Part shown: positions 34,363-48,316 of the stretch, piece by piece
How positions within the stretch are numbered: the first letter of the stretch is position 1
How the letters are laid out: each line of letters begins with the position of its first letter
Assembly: GCF_933775445.1 (NCBI RefSeq)
Contig: NC_065876.1
Coordinates: forward strand, 4,278,001-4,342,000
Source: Argentina anserina
Taxonomy: Eukaryota; Streptophyta; Magnoliopsida; Rosales; Rosaceae
Direction: 5' to 3'
DNA length: 64,000 bases
The notes under the pieces: generated by a model
Databases searched by the model: none
The model's input: the letters and a program-made list of their open reading frames with translations, nothing else
Told to the model about the DNA's origin: nothing
Position numbers and translations under genes: made by a program

Positions 34363-36884
34363 TCATGCCATGAACCCAGCTGAATCCAAAAGTACTGCTT
34401 TTATATGCTCGGGGTGGACGTCTTGGCCTTCCTTGCATTGCTGAAAACAAAGAGAAGTTAGTCGTTTCACTCTTATCCTGTAACAGCATATAACATTTCT
34501 GAATAAGGAAGATGTTTTATCACCGAGACAGTTGAAAATGTTGCTTTGCAAATCATCAGTTTAAACCACTTGACAAGCGTAACTCCTATTCAATCTAGTG
34601 GTCTATGCACATTTCTTGTTAAGGGAAATGTTTTACTCTGAATACTACATGTCAAACTGCTTAAACTGTCATGCTAATCCATTGACCACCTGGATTGAAT
34701 TTCTGAACTATGGTTTGAATAAACGGTAAAGAAAACCCAACATAAATACATGCTTAACTGTGGTGAGAGAGTATTTATTCGCAACATTTTACTCCAGAAG
34801 TGATGACCAAAAGTATTAGTATTACCTCAGCCCGGAATATATCCATGGCAAACCCATTGAAGCAGCTAATGACAGCTTGCTGGATATCTAAACCAAGATT
34901 ATCTACAGCCCTCATAGTGGAGAGCAACAGACCAGGTCTTCTGCCGCAGAACATGTGGATGTTCACAGCCCTTCCTTCTCGTAGCCTTACTTCAACCTAC
35001 ATAATTATCTACATCAGAACAGTGCATGCAATTTTGTTTAGATAGTGGCCCTAAAGTTTGAGGATAGTTATTAATCTAAATAAACACAGTGACTCGTCAT
35101 CTCTGATATCGAGTAAAATCATCTGAAGTAATCGAATAACAGTCATATAGCACATATAACTTAACTAGAACATTTATCTTAAAAAAGAACCTTCAAGAAC
35201 GTTACCCTTGCAGGTTGGCCATTCGGACTAGGTAAGCTGGGGCAAAGTTCTTCCTTGATACGGCTTGGAAGAGTAGGCGGAGTGGGTGTCAAGGGGTGGA
35301 AAGTACTTGCGGTAGGTGTCAATGCAGACCCTGGAGGGAGCGACTCCAACTCGTTATGGAGGTTGTTGATCCTCTGCAGAAGTTCCTTCAAGTACTCAAT
35401 TGCATCCCCAAGGATAGAAGCTCTATCCATCTGATAGCACCAAAAACCAAAAAAAAAAGCTTGTTACTTGATCACACAATATTCATGAAACAGAACAACA
35501 CAAAACTTATAAAGCCTCCTTTTAAAGAAGCTATCTAAAGATGTGTCTGAAAAAGTACTTGAGAAGCTTTCTTCATCATACATCCTAAGCTACCTCAAGA
35601 GAAATTAATGCTGTGTTTAAAATTGAATTGAAGGATGTTGAAAATTAAACCTTGTAGAACAGGTGCTTTGTCAAATGAAAAGGCAAAAAACATATTGCTT
35701 ATGTATCACATGAGACATAAAACCAGTGCACAATCGAGATCACGATAAAAACAATGTAATGTGAAACGAATTCTTACTTTGCTGATCTTTGGAACAACGG
35801 ATCTCAGCATATACAGCCGATCATTGAGCTTCTTGCGGCGGCGCCTCTCAGCCATCAGGTTCTTGGCAGGGAGCCCCTTCTTCTTCCCCTTGTGCTCTCC
35901 ACCAGTGACAGTACTATTAGCATTGGAGCTATTCCCACCATTCTTACCATTCTCATCCACTTTAGCAATCTCAGTAAACTCATCAGAATCATAGTTCAAA
36001 CCCGAGCCATCGAAACTCAAATCTTCACCATCATCTCCACCACTAAACTTCCTCTTCCTCTCATTCTCCTCACCCATTTCCCTCTTCCCCTTGACCCCTT
36101 CATAGCTACTCAAAATCAATCCCCTTTCAGACCCCAAACCACCCAAATTCTTAGCTGCCCTTTTCTGAAAAAGAGTAGGCTGTGCTCCCACAGAAGACAA
36201 GGGCTGCAGAGGTCTCAACATCTTAGACCTATTGCTAAACAAACCATTCCCTGAAGCATCATCAACACCCCGAAAACCTGAAAAATTGTTACTATTCTCA
36301 AGCAAATGAGGCAAACGGGTAGTTGAGAATTGCAAATTGGAGCAAAGGTTCTGAGGCTGCATGTGGGAGTTGGAGCTCAAATCATTAAAGCTAGTTAATA
36401 CCCCACCTCCCCTGTTCATCAAACTCGAACCAGAACCACCACCGGAGCCTTGGTGGTCAAGAAACCCAATCTCACAGCCCAAATCAAAGCCATGGTCTAA
36501 TGGGTTGTTGCTGGGGACAACATTGAGCAGAGAAGATAGTGATGGTTGTTGAGGCAAGTAGTAATGAACCTGAGAAGGGTCGAGGTTGTTGAAAACAGAG
36601 GAAGATGGAGAACAAGAAGAGGAGGAGTCGACTTGGTTCAGCAGCAAGCTTTCTGGGTCAGCAAAGCTTGGGGAGAACGTCAAGTCTCTGACGTCAGAAT
36701 GGCCTTGAATGCCATTGTTGTTGTTGTTCATGTTGTACCACTCATCTTCAGCCTCTAGCATGGACTTGAAGTTCGACAGAGAACCCATCTCGTCCTTCCC
36801 GTTCCCGGCGGTCCTAGCCCAGTCTCCGGCGTCTCTGTCCTCCCTGTCCTCCATCCACACAGCCCCGTTAAGCCTCGGCAGCAT
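34363..36884 (-). CDS. ICE1: bHLH transcription factor ICE1/SCREAM
   Basis: Four exons on the minus strand give 526 aa: 36884-35778, 35430-35206, 34996-34826, 34440-34363. The start is the ATG giving [10 protein letters not shown] at 36884; a longer frame upstream begins only with a non-ATG codon. The N-terminal half is Ser/Asn-rich, with the family motif [13 protein letters not shown] and a short Asn run. The bHLH domain (about aa 340-392) has [20 protein letters not shown] and, across the first intron, [20 protein letters not shown]. An ACT-like C-terminal domain follows ([18 protein letters not shown]). ICE1 activates CBF/DREB cold genes and, with SPCH, MUTE and FAMA, drives stomatal lineage steps (established for the family). 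It is convergent with ARF2. A CT microsatellite lies in its leader. Confidence 0.95.
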
Positions 36885-36944
36885 TTTCAACACTCAATTC
36901 TTAAACAAAAACAAAAAAACAGAGCTGGGTTTTTGAGTCTGAGT

Positions 36945-36948
<4 letters not shown>

Positions 36949-36996
<48 letters not shown>
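36949..36996 (-). repeat. (CT)24 microsatellite in the ICE1 leader
   Basis: 48 bases of pure GA on the plus strand, i.e. CT in the sense of the gene, ending 64 bases before the start codon. Confidence 0.97.
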
Positions 36997-36998
<2 letters not shown>

Positions 36999-36999
36999 T

Positions 37000-39900
37000 C
37001 AACTCAGTTCAGCTCAGGGTGTTGAGTTGAGTTGAGGTAAGAGGTAAGATAAGGAAATGGGGGAAGAGGGAAATTGACGTTGCAGAAGGAAAAGGGCACC
37101 ATTTTTTGACACGGCAACACCCTTTGGAACGTTACACACTTGGACACAAACACACACACACACAACACTAGTACTTGGTCTCTCCTTCTTTAACTTCCTT
37201 AATCTAATTCACCACCGTCTCATCAGCCTTATCACCATTTGTGGTTCTGTAATGATTACTCTGTTCTGGTTTTGGTGCAGGTTAACGGTTAAGTGAGACT
37301 CAGAAAAAGGACAACCATCACAAAAGCATAGGTAACTTCTCCATCCTGCTAGGCTTTTAGCTGTTGTATGAGAGAAGCAGCCCAATTCCTGCAGATGGTG
37401 GTTTGTAATTTGCAGAAATCTGAACTGAAGATTATGGATGTTTGTGAAAATGTGATGATGAGAGTGGGGGCTAAATAGTGGATTTTTTAAAAAAAGTATT
37501 AGTACTTTTTAAGCTGGATGCTTATGGGGAGTTCTCCATTAAGTAACAACGGTTTGTTGGTCACATATTTTCTTCCTTTCCTTTTCTTGGTTTAACAAAC
37601 TCATTTGTCATTATTAGGTTTCACATTTCTAAAGAACGGTTGATTCAGTTTTTTGTCAAATCAAGAATAACAGAGTGTACTGCAGTGTGTATCATTACTG
37701 AATTGTGGCTTTGGTTCATGAAAGCAAAAAAAAAAAAACAAAGGTTAATTCAAACTTTTGACTCTTTGAAAAATTTGCGGTGGATTTTAAGGGTTTATGA
37801 TAAGATGAATGAGACATAGTTTTGATTATGCATCCATGACGAATGGTCACTCATTTAAGAAAATCCTGGAAAGCAAATTTAGCTAGGGTTGTATTGTTGA
37901 CTACGAAAGTTTCATTTTTCTTCATATGATGAATAAGGGAATTGTTTCAAAGCTTTTGAATTTTTTTTAAAAAATGGTAGTTTACTGTTTTACCAAATCC
38001 ATAATATGTAATAGGGATGTACAATCCGTTTATGATCTACCAAATTGTGGCTCTCTTTCGTGAATGAAAAACAATCTTTCACCAATGAAACAAAGGTTTC
38101 AAATGCTAAGGAAATTGTTGGTCCCCTTTTCATGAGGGATATCAACCTAGGCTAAAGCAACACAAAAGAAATAATGGCTTGTTTAAAGGTTAATGAAATT
38201 GTGCTTAAATGTGTTATCAATTGAGCTAAATTAGAAATGTGATCATGTACTGTCACTTCCCTATTAAAATTAAGCACACAAGGACCAAACAGATAATCAT
38301 CCAAAATGTAAGGTAAGCCTCCATGGTTTCTTATCCCTGAAGACTCAATAACTCTTTTAAGTTCTTGGTGTTCATAAGACTCACATGTTAGATTTGACCA
38401 AGATAGTTGTCAAAACCATATTGTACTCAACCATTTCAGAAACTTATTACACTTACACATACTATTTTTTTTTTTAAATATATATAGTTATTTTTTTTTA
38501 TAAAAAATAATATGAATATATGAATAGTCTTAAGCATGTAAGAAATATGAAAGGCATTATTGCAGTCAAATTTTGGAAATTATTGACAATCCCATATCCC
38601 TTTACTTTCAAAATTTGAATGAATAAAACTATAAAAGCCTAAGGTCCTGGTTTGAGCTATCAATCTGTTCTTCTGAAGGATAGGCTGCATGGTCTTTAAG
38701 GTGTGCACAGACTCTAAAGTGGTCCCAAAGGTAAATGGTACATGTCCTATAGGTCCTAATGTCCTACTCAATAATAATAATAATAAGCATTTTTGGTTAA
38801 TAAGTTAATATATAGTTTGTATATTTGCTTGTGTTTATTTTCATGCATTTGGCCAGAAGCAGAGTGGACATGTTATTACCAGCTTCATGTCCCAAAATAT
38901 GTAAACATTGCATGTTACAAGAACTATGCTATAAAGCATTTTTTTTTGGTCGAAATGCTATAAAGCATTTAAGATGTTGAAGTTTAACAAAAGCAATGGA
39001 GGATAATATACTAGAGATTTGAGATCGATTTTGTAAAGCTAATCAAAAATGTTTGCTTGCAACATGTGTTAGCTAGGCATGCTAAGAAGTAAGAACACAA
39101 TTAATTTGTTATTTTTTATTGTGTTTTGGTGTTGCTTGAGGTTTTATTGTTTTTAGAGTCTAATGATTATCTAATATGATGACGGTAGCTAATGATGATC
39201 ATGCGTTTCTTTTAACATGTACATGAAATTCAGGCTTTCCGGATTAAATTCACGATTTGTGTAAGTGGTTAAGAATAACAAATTAACGTAATGAGTGTCT
39301 TTAACTGTGTACGCTCTTAAAATACTTAAACCTACAAAGAATCTAATACACGTCGCAAGGGGGTGTGTGTGAATTATGAAACCTAGGAATCATTAGACCT
39401 TGTATTAGAAATCTGAGGCATATGGTTGGGACACTATTGAATGCAGAGACTTGTTGCAAAGAGATCGATTCAAAAAAAGAAAAAAACGAGTAAACAGCTA
39501 TAAGTAGCTAAGCCAATAAAGAAGGATGAACACAGCAATTAGTAAGAAGGACATGCATGTAGGAGGGGTGGTTCGTACGTTCTGGGTAGCTCCAGAAAAA
39601 GAGAGAATAATTTTCGAGGTTAACTCGAACAATTAGTAGGGAAGCCAAGCATCCCGTGATTTCTTTCAGTTTCACCGCACCTACTATCCAATCCAATCCA
39701 ATCCCAGTGTCACCTCTCTTTCACTCTTTCTCTTTCAAATTTTCTCTCTTAATTTCCTTTTCAGAATCTGTGGTTGCTCAACTGTTGCTTCCCCTCGATC
39801 TTTATCTCTCTCTACATTTGCCCTTGCCCCTCGTTTGAGTGCCATATACTTCTACTTTCTAATTTAGACTTTGGTATTGTACCAATCAATCTACTTGGAC

Positions 39901-42300
39901 TCTTGGACTTTGATTTTGATACGTACATGTCTCATGCATCTGTACAAAATGTCAAAGGTGGGTGCATAAACCTATCAATTAAGCTTCATTTTGTACGCCC
40001 ATCTTAGAGGAGTGAACAACAATAAGACATGCACTCAATACATCAGTTACATAAAACCTTCAAGCAAGTAACTTCCTTATTTGTTTTGAAAACTCATGCA
40101 AACTAGTACAGGTATTACTACTAGAGCCACAAATGATGACAAGTTATGTCTGAACTTTAAGAATTGAAGATTCTATACAAATCATCTTAGTATCAAGACG
40201 TGATTTGTATCAAGACGAAGTTTCACAAAATGAAATTGAAATGTACAATATGTGGTGTTATAAAATGACAGTATCAAATGGTGAATACGTGTTATATACG
40301 ATTTGGTTTTGATACCAACCTATCTTTGGTACTTGCCAAAAGAACTCCACATATATTTGTGAATTTTACGGTTTAGAATTTTCTACAAGTTAATAATTTT
40401 GAAATTGGTGCCATATTTATGAAATGGGCCAACCGAATCTATGAAATAGCATATGGCAAGTTGGAGAAATATATGGGCCAGAAAGGAAGTGTAATGAAAA
40501 CTGGTAAGGAGATGCCCTAGAGAAGATTAAAGGGAAGACGACAAGAATTTTCATTTGGGTGCAGCAGCTGGGGGTGCCTCCCTTCAAAGAAGAAGAGAAA
40601 AAAAGAGACTACTGCCTTTAATATTTCTCGACTATCCTCGTGAGTTTGGGACATTGGCATATAAGACTGCCCTTAATTTGGGTCACCCCACCCTACTCTA
40701 TGAATCATTTTTCACCACTTTGGAAATCGAAGTTTCAAAAACCATTGTCGAGAAAGGAGACGGAATTCAATTTGGGTTAATGCACTATGCTGCCATGGTC
40801 TTTGCCCCTCGGCACGGGGAAGATAGAAGCGCAAAACAACTATGCTACCGGTTTGGTCTGGCCGGTCGACCGGCTCTTTGGGCAAAGAGGAATGACTATA
40901 ACTATTGAGTTAGCATGAAATTTCATTGAACGGATAAGTTGTGTACCTAAAGTTGAGTCTCGAGTAGATGTGACGGTTGAGGGAATTTTATCCCTAATTT
41001 TGATGTATCCGCTAGAAGGTTTAGATATATATACACTAGAAAAGTTATTAGCATGAAGGGAGCGTAGACATGTACAAAACCTTCCCATTGTGGCAGCCAC
41101 CGGAGGATTTTGTACATATTGATAGGATCATTTTTCCACACCATACCTACAGATGGTTTTGGCCCAACCTGATTTGCCCATACAGACATGGCCGATTGAG
41201 CCCAGCTAAACTAATTTGAACAGTGAGGCCGGTGGAATTCAAGAACAACATTGATGGGGAGAGGGCTTATTAATTTAGTTCCTAATTCAGAACACATACA
41301 AAACATGAATATGCACTAAAATACTGAACAGATGCATGAAGTCGCCTTGGTGCAAATAGTGGACACGAGGAAAATTGTTGTGGATATGATCGGGCCACAC
41401 CTTAGCCCAAATATGGCCCTTATTACCCTCCAAAATAGAAGAAAATATTTTGTTTTTTTTTTGACGCAAAGAGGAAAAATTGAATGGAAAATCTCTAAAA
41501 TATGGTCGTTGGAGCCGCCTCCATTAGGCTAAAAACACCCGCCTAGTTTGATTTTTTTAGAAAGATACAAACAATCTAACCCATCCTAATCATTGGAACT
41601 TGTCAAACACCTCCCATCTAGTTTGTCCACACCATCTTAGGCTTGATACTTAGTCCATAAATTTCACCAACAACGAAATATAACTTACAAAAAAAAAAAA
41701 AAGAGTTCAATTTGTTCACCCGTTTTCCTTCAAGCTAAAACTTGTTTTTGTGGTTGGTGCTTCAACAAGTAGCTTTAATCTTAAAATCCAATTTCATATA
41801 GTACAAGAACATGCAGACTGCTAATCTCCGATCATTTTACCTAGATTCTTCTCCACTCAAGCGGATAAAGATTTCATAGGATTTTTTCTCTACAGTACTC
41901 AAATTGATGCTGAATCTAAAGTGTGAAATACGATTTCCCAATAAATAAAAAATAAGAGAAATCAACCGAAGCAACCGGTCTCGTGTACGGCTTTGCCACA
42001 AAAGGCCCAACAGCGACGCATCTACCTACATGCACCCTAAATTTCTGTGGCGAATAAAGCCCAACGTCTCGAGGGCAATACCGTCAGCCACCAAAATATC
42101 TCGGGGCAAGACAGGGACTCCAGACACATTGACTCACAGATAACACCCGTGGGTCCAGCCCTAGCCACAAATCTCCACACTCCCACTCCTACGTGGCCGC
42201 ATCTCCCACCGTCAAAAATAATCGTTAGCGTCCAGTCGGCTTATCGTGTGGGCGAGACTGCATGAACGGCGATGCAGGCGCAGAGGTAGAGGAGGCTTAT
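37000..42300. other. 5.3-kb intergenic spacer
   Basis: Lies between the divergently oriented ICE1 and ClpC genes. A CA-rich tract is at 37150-37165 and a T-rich or A-rich stretch at 38465-38510. A pyrimidine-rich leader-like patch occurs at 39655-39835 but no coding sequence follows. The open frame at 40555-40908 begins with a non-ATG codon and resembles nothing I know. No gene is supported. Confidence 0.45.
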
Positions 42301-43219
42301 CAATTTATAGTCTTCTGAGAGAGAAGGAGAGACGGAGCTAGTTTAAGACCACAGCCTCATAGCTCTATCGGCCGACCATATCAGAATTCTAAGAATAGGG
42401 TTTTCCCTATTCTCTCAAGAAACACCAACCCTTCTCTTCTCTCTTCTTTTTTTCTCTTAAAGTTTGCTCCTTTTTTTCTTTTAATATTTTATTTTTGGGG
42501 GTTGAGGCTAATCCAGAGCCACAAAGGTTTAGGTGAGCCTTTTCTTCTTCTTGTTTTTTGTTTGTGTTGGATTTCGCTGCGGAATTAGGGTTTTTGGGTT
42601 CTGTTCTGTTTGGTTCTGGATGTATTGGATGTTGTTCTGATTGGTCGGTGGAGTTTTCAGTTCGTGTTTGTTGGATTTGATTCTGAGCTGTTTGGTGTTT
42701 ATGTGTTCTGGGTGTTTGAGATTGATGAGGTTTGGAGCTTGGGTGTTGTTCAATATCTGATTTTGATGGTAGGATAGAGTGCTTATGGTTTTATTACTTG
42801 GTTTTTCTGTTTCAAGTGTGTTGCTTTTTTTGAATTTGAGATGGGTTTTGGGCTCTAAGATATGTGCTTTGAGGTTAAACATAGTTTTTTTTTTCTGATT
42901 TTGTGGAGCTTGATTGGTTACTTGTATGCTGATTTTGGTGATTTTGATTGGTGCAAGAGGAATGTAGTGTTGAAAGGGCTGTGTGATCTTATGTGTGGTT
43001 GATATGCTTGGTGTTGGTAGGAGGAGTTCTTTGAACATAATAAGGGTCGAGGTTTTCATAAAGTGATTGTTTCTTCATGAATTGAATGCCAATATGCTTG
43101 TAACATGAACGTATTGATAGCTGAGCTATTGCTAAACTCGGGTTTGTTGGTTTTCTGTTATTATGAATGTGTTGAAATGGATGCTAATTTGAGTTTGCTT
43201 GTTGCCGCAGGTGGGTATC
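42301..43219 (+). promoter_or_regulatory. ClpC 5' leader with a leader intron
   Basis: A pyrimidine-rich leader (about 42300-42532) ends TTTAG|GTGAGC. A T- and G-rich intron runs from 42533 to 43210, ending TTGCCGCAG. The ATG lies 10 bases into the next exon. Long leader introns of this type often enhance expression in plants (general knowledge, not shown here). Confidence 0.65.
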
Positions 43220-46200
43220 ATGGCTAGGGCTTTAGTTCAGTCTACTAATATTCCTGGTCTGGTTTCCGAGCGAAGGCTTGGTCAATCTAAAGGATCTGGA
43301 AATGGTAGAAGATCGACCAAGATGATGTGCACTCTACGAGCACCTCAATTGAGATTGAGCAGCTTCTCGGGACTCCGTAGTGTTAATGCGTTGGATATCA
43401 TGGCGAGGCCCAGGCAGGACTTATATTCTAAAGTGGGAGTAGCTATCTCCTCCCGTCGTCAAAAGGCTAGCAGATGTGTGCCTAAAGCCATGTTCGAGCG
43501 CTTCACAGAAAAGGCAATAAAGGTCATTATGCTTGCTCAAGAGGAAGCAAGGCGACTGGGTCACAACTTTGTTGGTACCGAGCAGATCCTTCTAGGTCTT
43601 ATTGGTGAAGGAACTGGAATTGCTGCCAAAGTCCTTAAATCTATGGGTATAAATCTTAAAGATGCACGTGTTGAAGTGGAGAAGATTATTGGACGTGGTA
43701 GTGGCTTTGTTGCTGTTGAAATCCCATTCACCCCTCGTGCAAAGCGAGTTTTGGAACTGTCTCTGGAGGAAGCCCGCCAACTAGGTATATAGTTTCTTCT
43801 TGTTTAAACATCTAGAAAAAAAATATGATAGTAGCTAATAAGAAGTTTCAACTTCCTCATTTTGCTCATTTTGAGGGAACATCGGTCCTTCTGGTGCATT
43901 TGATGTTCACATTTTCATGGAGTCTAAGCCCTGCATTGTATAAGGACTGCATTCTATCCTTCGTAATCTATGTGGAATCAACTGACAGTTCATTGAAGAA
44001 CTGCTAATTGATGATTGAGTCCATGTATGACCTTGAAGGCAAATGTTGGTTATTGAAGAAAGATTTTAACACAACCGGAAAAATAAAATGAAAAAGTGGA
44101 ACATACAAATAGATTTTAAAGTTAGTGGCATGGACTTAATTTTAAGTCAATGAAGTAATTTGGCCCCCAATAATATATTTATTATCTATTGATCATCTTT
44201 GGTTGCTGTTCAATTATATGTCATTGTCTTTTGATTATATGCATAGTGTCGCTAAGCTTTTGCTCCTGTGTCGAAAGCAGTTTTTTTTTTCTTATCTGAG
44301 TTAGTGATATACCTTTCGGATTTACTAAGAGACCTTATCTGGTGAATTTTAGGCCATAATTATATCGGATCCGAGCACTTGCTTTTGGGACTGCTTCGGG
44401 AAGGTGAGGGTGTGGCAGCTCGTGTTCTTGAAAATTTAGGTGCTGACCCCAGCAACATTCGCACACAGGCAAGCTACCGTTTCTTTCTTTCCAGAGTAAT
44501 TTGTCACAAAGGAAAATAGTGACAATTTTTTTTTTGGTTGAGCAGGTTATTCGTATGGTGGGTGAGAGCACAGAAGCTGTTGGTGTTGGTGCTGGACAGG
44601 GAACCAGTGGCAACAAGATGCCAACTCTGGAGGAGTATGGTACCAATTTGACTAAGCTAGCTGAGGAGGTAAGTTTTATCACAGCTTTTTAATTTTTTAC
44701 TTTTAGTGTCATCTCTTTGTCCTGTTGCTGAATGTTCTATTGTCTCATATTAGGGAAAGCTGGATCCTGTTGTTGGAAGACAACCTCAAATTGAACGCGT
44801 TGTCCAAATTCTGGGCAGGCGGACAAAAAATAATCCCTGCCTTATTGGAGAACCTGGTGTTGGCAAGACTGCAATTGCAGAAGGTCTTGCTCAACGAATT
44901 GCAAGTGGTGATGTTCCTGAAACTATAGAGGGAAAGAAGGTGAGTTAGTCTATTTGTAATTTTCAGCTAGTTCATGTTATTTTAAAACATCAATACATTA
45001 GTTATACATTAAACTGCAGTAGAATAGCACATGTTACCTCCCCATCTGCCATTCTATAGGTTATCACTCTGGATATGGGTCTTCTTGTGGCTGGTACAAA
45101 GTACCGTGGAGAGTTTGAGGAAAGATTGAAGAAGCTAATGGAGGAAATCAAACAAAGCGACGAGATAATTTTGTTTATTGATGAGGTTCACACTTTAATT
45201 GGAGCAGGAGCAGCAGAAGGTGCAATCGATGCTGCAAATATATTAAAGCCAGCCCTTGCAAGAGGTGAACTACAGGTAATTTTTTTTGATACATCGCGTT
45301 GGCAGAAACGAGATCTCCTTGTCCCTTGTTTTATTTATTATCCTATATGGGAAAGTGCAATTATAGTTGTGATGATTGTTGCAGTTCTAGCTTTTATATA
45401 CATGTGCTGGCTTTGGATTCTTGGTAATTAAAGAATAGTGGTGTTTGTGCATTCGAATATTAAGTTTTATCTCTATGCTGCAGTGTATTGGAGCCACCAC
45501 TCTAGATGAATACAGAAAGCATATTGAGAAAGACCCAGCATTGGAAAGACGTTTTCAACCGGTGAAAGTTCCGGAACCAACTGTAGACGAAACAATACAA
45601 ATTTTGCGGGGGCTCCGGGAACGTTATGAAATTCACCACAAACTCCGGTATACTGATGAAGCTCTGGTATCTGCTGCTCAGCTATCGCACCAATACATCA
45701 GGTAGCATCCCTTTACATGGCATGTTCATTGTAGAAGTCATATTTGTCTTGCATTTCTACCTCTTGAACTTTGCTATTGATGGATCCATTTGAAATTGTT
45801 GTCTGGCTGGTAATTGAGCTTGTATACCAAGTTGTGTAGTAAGTAATCATCTAGGATGTCAGAAATTAATCATCATTCTTTTTTGTTTGTAGTGATGCTA
45901 GCTACTTTTATCAAAATCATTGCTAATTTTGTTCTGATTGACAATATCGATTTTTACAGTGATCGATTCCTACCTGATAAAGCAATCGACTTGATTGATG
46001 AAGCTGGATCTCGAGTTCGCCTACGTCATGCACAGGTCGGACCTCACTTTATGTTTCAAATTTTAGACAGGGGCCGTCTTTTTATCCCTGGGGTTCTGGA
46101 GTTGACGTGGCCTATATGATCTTTTGCAGCTACCTGAAGAAGCTAGGGAGCTTGACAAAGAACTGAGACAAATTACTAAGGAGAAGAATGAAGCTGTTCG

Positions 46201-47649
46201 GAGCCAAGACTTTGAAAAGGTATAAATCTTTCACGTGTGCATGGATCAGCATGTATGCTGAAGCCGTAAAGCACTCATGTTGCAATTAACTATAAATATG
46301 ATGAACCGGATCCACAGGAGATTGCTTTTAAAAATACTGTTGAACTTTCAAGGTGACTAAAGAGTTAGATGATCTGTATCCAGTGTGGTAGATTAAAGTC
46401 TTGAGTCTTTACTCTCTAATTTGTCTTAATATGATTCCACTGATCAAGCTGACAACACTATCTTTCCCAGGCTGGGGAGTTACGTGACAGAGAAATGGAC
46501 CTTAAGACACAGATCACAGCTATAACAGAGAAAGGCAAAGAGATGAGCAAGGCTGAGAGTGAGGCAGGGGATGTTGGACCTATGGTAACTGAAGTGGATA
46601 TTCAACACATTGTGGCCTCTTGGACTGGTATTCCTGTCGACAAAGTGTCAGCTGATGAATCTGATCGCCTCCTCAAGATGGAAGAGACCCTCCATACACG
46701 GGTTATTGGTCAGGATGAAGCAGTCAAGGCTATTAGTCGTGCTATCCGCCGAGCCCGTGTTGGACTAAAAAATCCCAACCGTCCAATTGCTAGTTTCATC
46801 TTTTCTGGTCCAACAGGTGTTGGAAAATCAGAACTTGCAAAAGCTTTGGCTGCATACTACTTTGGCTCTGAAGAAGCCATGATTCGTCTTGATATGAGTG
46901 AATTCATGGAAAGGCACACTGTATCAAAGCTTATTGGTTCTCCCCCTGGTTATGTTGGTTACACAGAGGGAGGTCAGTTGACTGAAGCTGTCAGACGCCG
47001 TCCTTACACTGTGGTGCTTTTTGATGAAATTGAGAAGGCTCATCCGGATGTCTTCAACATGATGCTTCAAATTCTTGAGGACGGTAGATTGACCGACAGC
47101 AAGGGCAGAACTGTGGATTTCAAAAACACACTTCTGATCATGACATCTAATGTTGGAAGCAGTGTAATTGAGAAAGGAGGCCGCCGTATCGGATTTGACC
47201 TTGATTACGATGAGAAGGATAGCAGTTACAATCGCATCAAGAGCTTGGTGACAGAAGAGTTGAAACAATACTTTAGACCAGAGTTCCTAAATAGGTTGGA
47301 TGAAATGATTGTCTTCCGCCAGCTCACTAAGTTGGAGGTGAAGGAAATAGCAGATATAATGCTGAAGGAGGTGTTTGAAAGGCTGAAGACTAAAGAGATT
47401 GATCTTCAAGTGACGGAGAGGTTCAGAGACAGAGTGGTTGATGAAGGATACAATCCAAGCTATGGGGCAAGGCCTCTAAGAAGGGCCATAATGAGACTAC
47501 TGGAGGACAGCATGGCTGAGAAGATGCTAGCAAGGGAGATCAAAGAGGGTGACTCTGTTATTGTGGATGTCGACTCTGAAGGGAACGTAACTGTGCTCAA
47601 TGGTAAAGGTGGTGCCCCTGGAGCTTTGCCTGAGGCTGTTCCCGTTTGA
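43220..47649 (+). CDS. CLPC1: Chloroplast Clp protease/import chaperone ClpC (Hsp100)
   Basis: Nine coding exons give 922 aa: 43220-43784, 44353-44468, 44546-44668, 44754-44939, 45060-45275, 45484-45701, 45960-46035, 46130-46219, 46471-47649. A Ser/Arg-rich transit peptide of about 90 residues precedes [20 protein letters not shown], the start of the double Clp-N domain. D1 has Walker A GEPGVGKT (about 300-307) and Walker [16 protein letters not shown]. The UVR-like middle segment [15 protein letters not shown] spans exons 9-10. D2 has Walker A GPTGVGKS (about 643-650), [12 protein letters not shown] and the ClpP-binding-type C-terminal half. ClpC unfolds stromal substrates for ClpP/R and takes part in import at the inner envelope (family knowledge). 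Intron 2 of the coding region is GC-AG. Length is close to Arabidopsis ClpC1 (929). Confidence 0.96.
44469..44545 (+). other. GC-AG intron of the ClpC gene
   Basis: The donor is ACACAG|GCAAGC and the acceptor TGAGCAG. Joining NIRTQ to VIRMVGEST at phase 0 gives the conserved ClpC sequence; no GT donor does so. The intron is only 77 bases. Confidence 0.87.
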
Positions 47650-48316
47650 AAGCTGACAGCAGTTCACCTTTTGACGATATGTTTGTACTTTTTCAATTGA
47701 ACTTTCTCGTTAAATAGTCTGTTTTCTTGATAAGTACTAGTTGGTAGTGGCAATTGAAAGCTGTTTATTAATGCTTGACTTGATTGATCAAGGCTGTACC
47801 AGTTATACTGAAGAATAGCATGCATAGTTCAGTCTCAGATGGTAGGGTTAGTCTTTTGTTCTTCTTCCATACTTGCGTTTGGCTGTTGGGGATGCTAGCA
47901 TTTATAATAAAAACACCTATTCATCATTTTTCAGCTGACTAGCTTAGATTTTTGCAATTGTCTTTGTCTGAATTTGTTGCCTGGGTTGTTCGATTCCTTG
48001 CAAGCAAGGAGTATCACAAATAAAATTGATACTCGGCCGTGCAAAGCCAAGGTCATTTATATTCAAAAGACTAGCTTTATAAGATATGTTTTAGGTGCAC
48101 GTCCCGGTTGGGCGCTAAAGCGGGCTATGCTCAGTTGCTCACAATGTTATTACCTCGTTTGTTCATGATACAATTTTACCTGAAATACTCCTAGTTTACA
48201 CTCAGACAAGGCTGCTTAATCGCATGACTACTATATCATCTCTACTGCATATATACAACAATGAACACCAACCTCCGTAAAGATTTCGTAGTGATTACCA
48301 AGAAGCTTGGAAATCC
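47650..48316. other. Convergent 3' region between ClpC and PHS1
   Basis: 3' flanks of both genes, no further feature seen. Confidence 0.45.

Noticed and set aside
36885..36893. ICE1 start three codons further upstream
   Set aside because: The first codon would be TTG; ATG at 36884 gives the conserved [10 protein letters not shown] start.
40555..40908. 117-codon plus-strand frame
   Set aside because: It starts with a non-ATG codon, has no recognisable domain or splice context, and lies in a transposon-like spacer.
42529..43059. 176-codon open frame on the minus strand
   Set aside because: It is antisense to the T- and G-rich leader intron of ClpC; low A content on the plus strand removes minus-strand stops. 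The protein is low-complexity Asn/Thr/Lys/Pro with no family.
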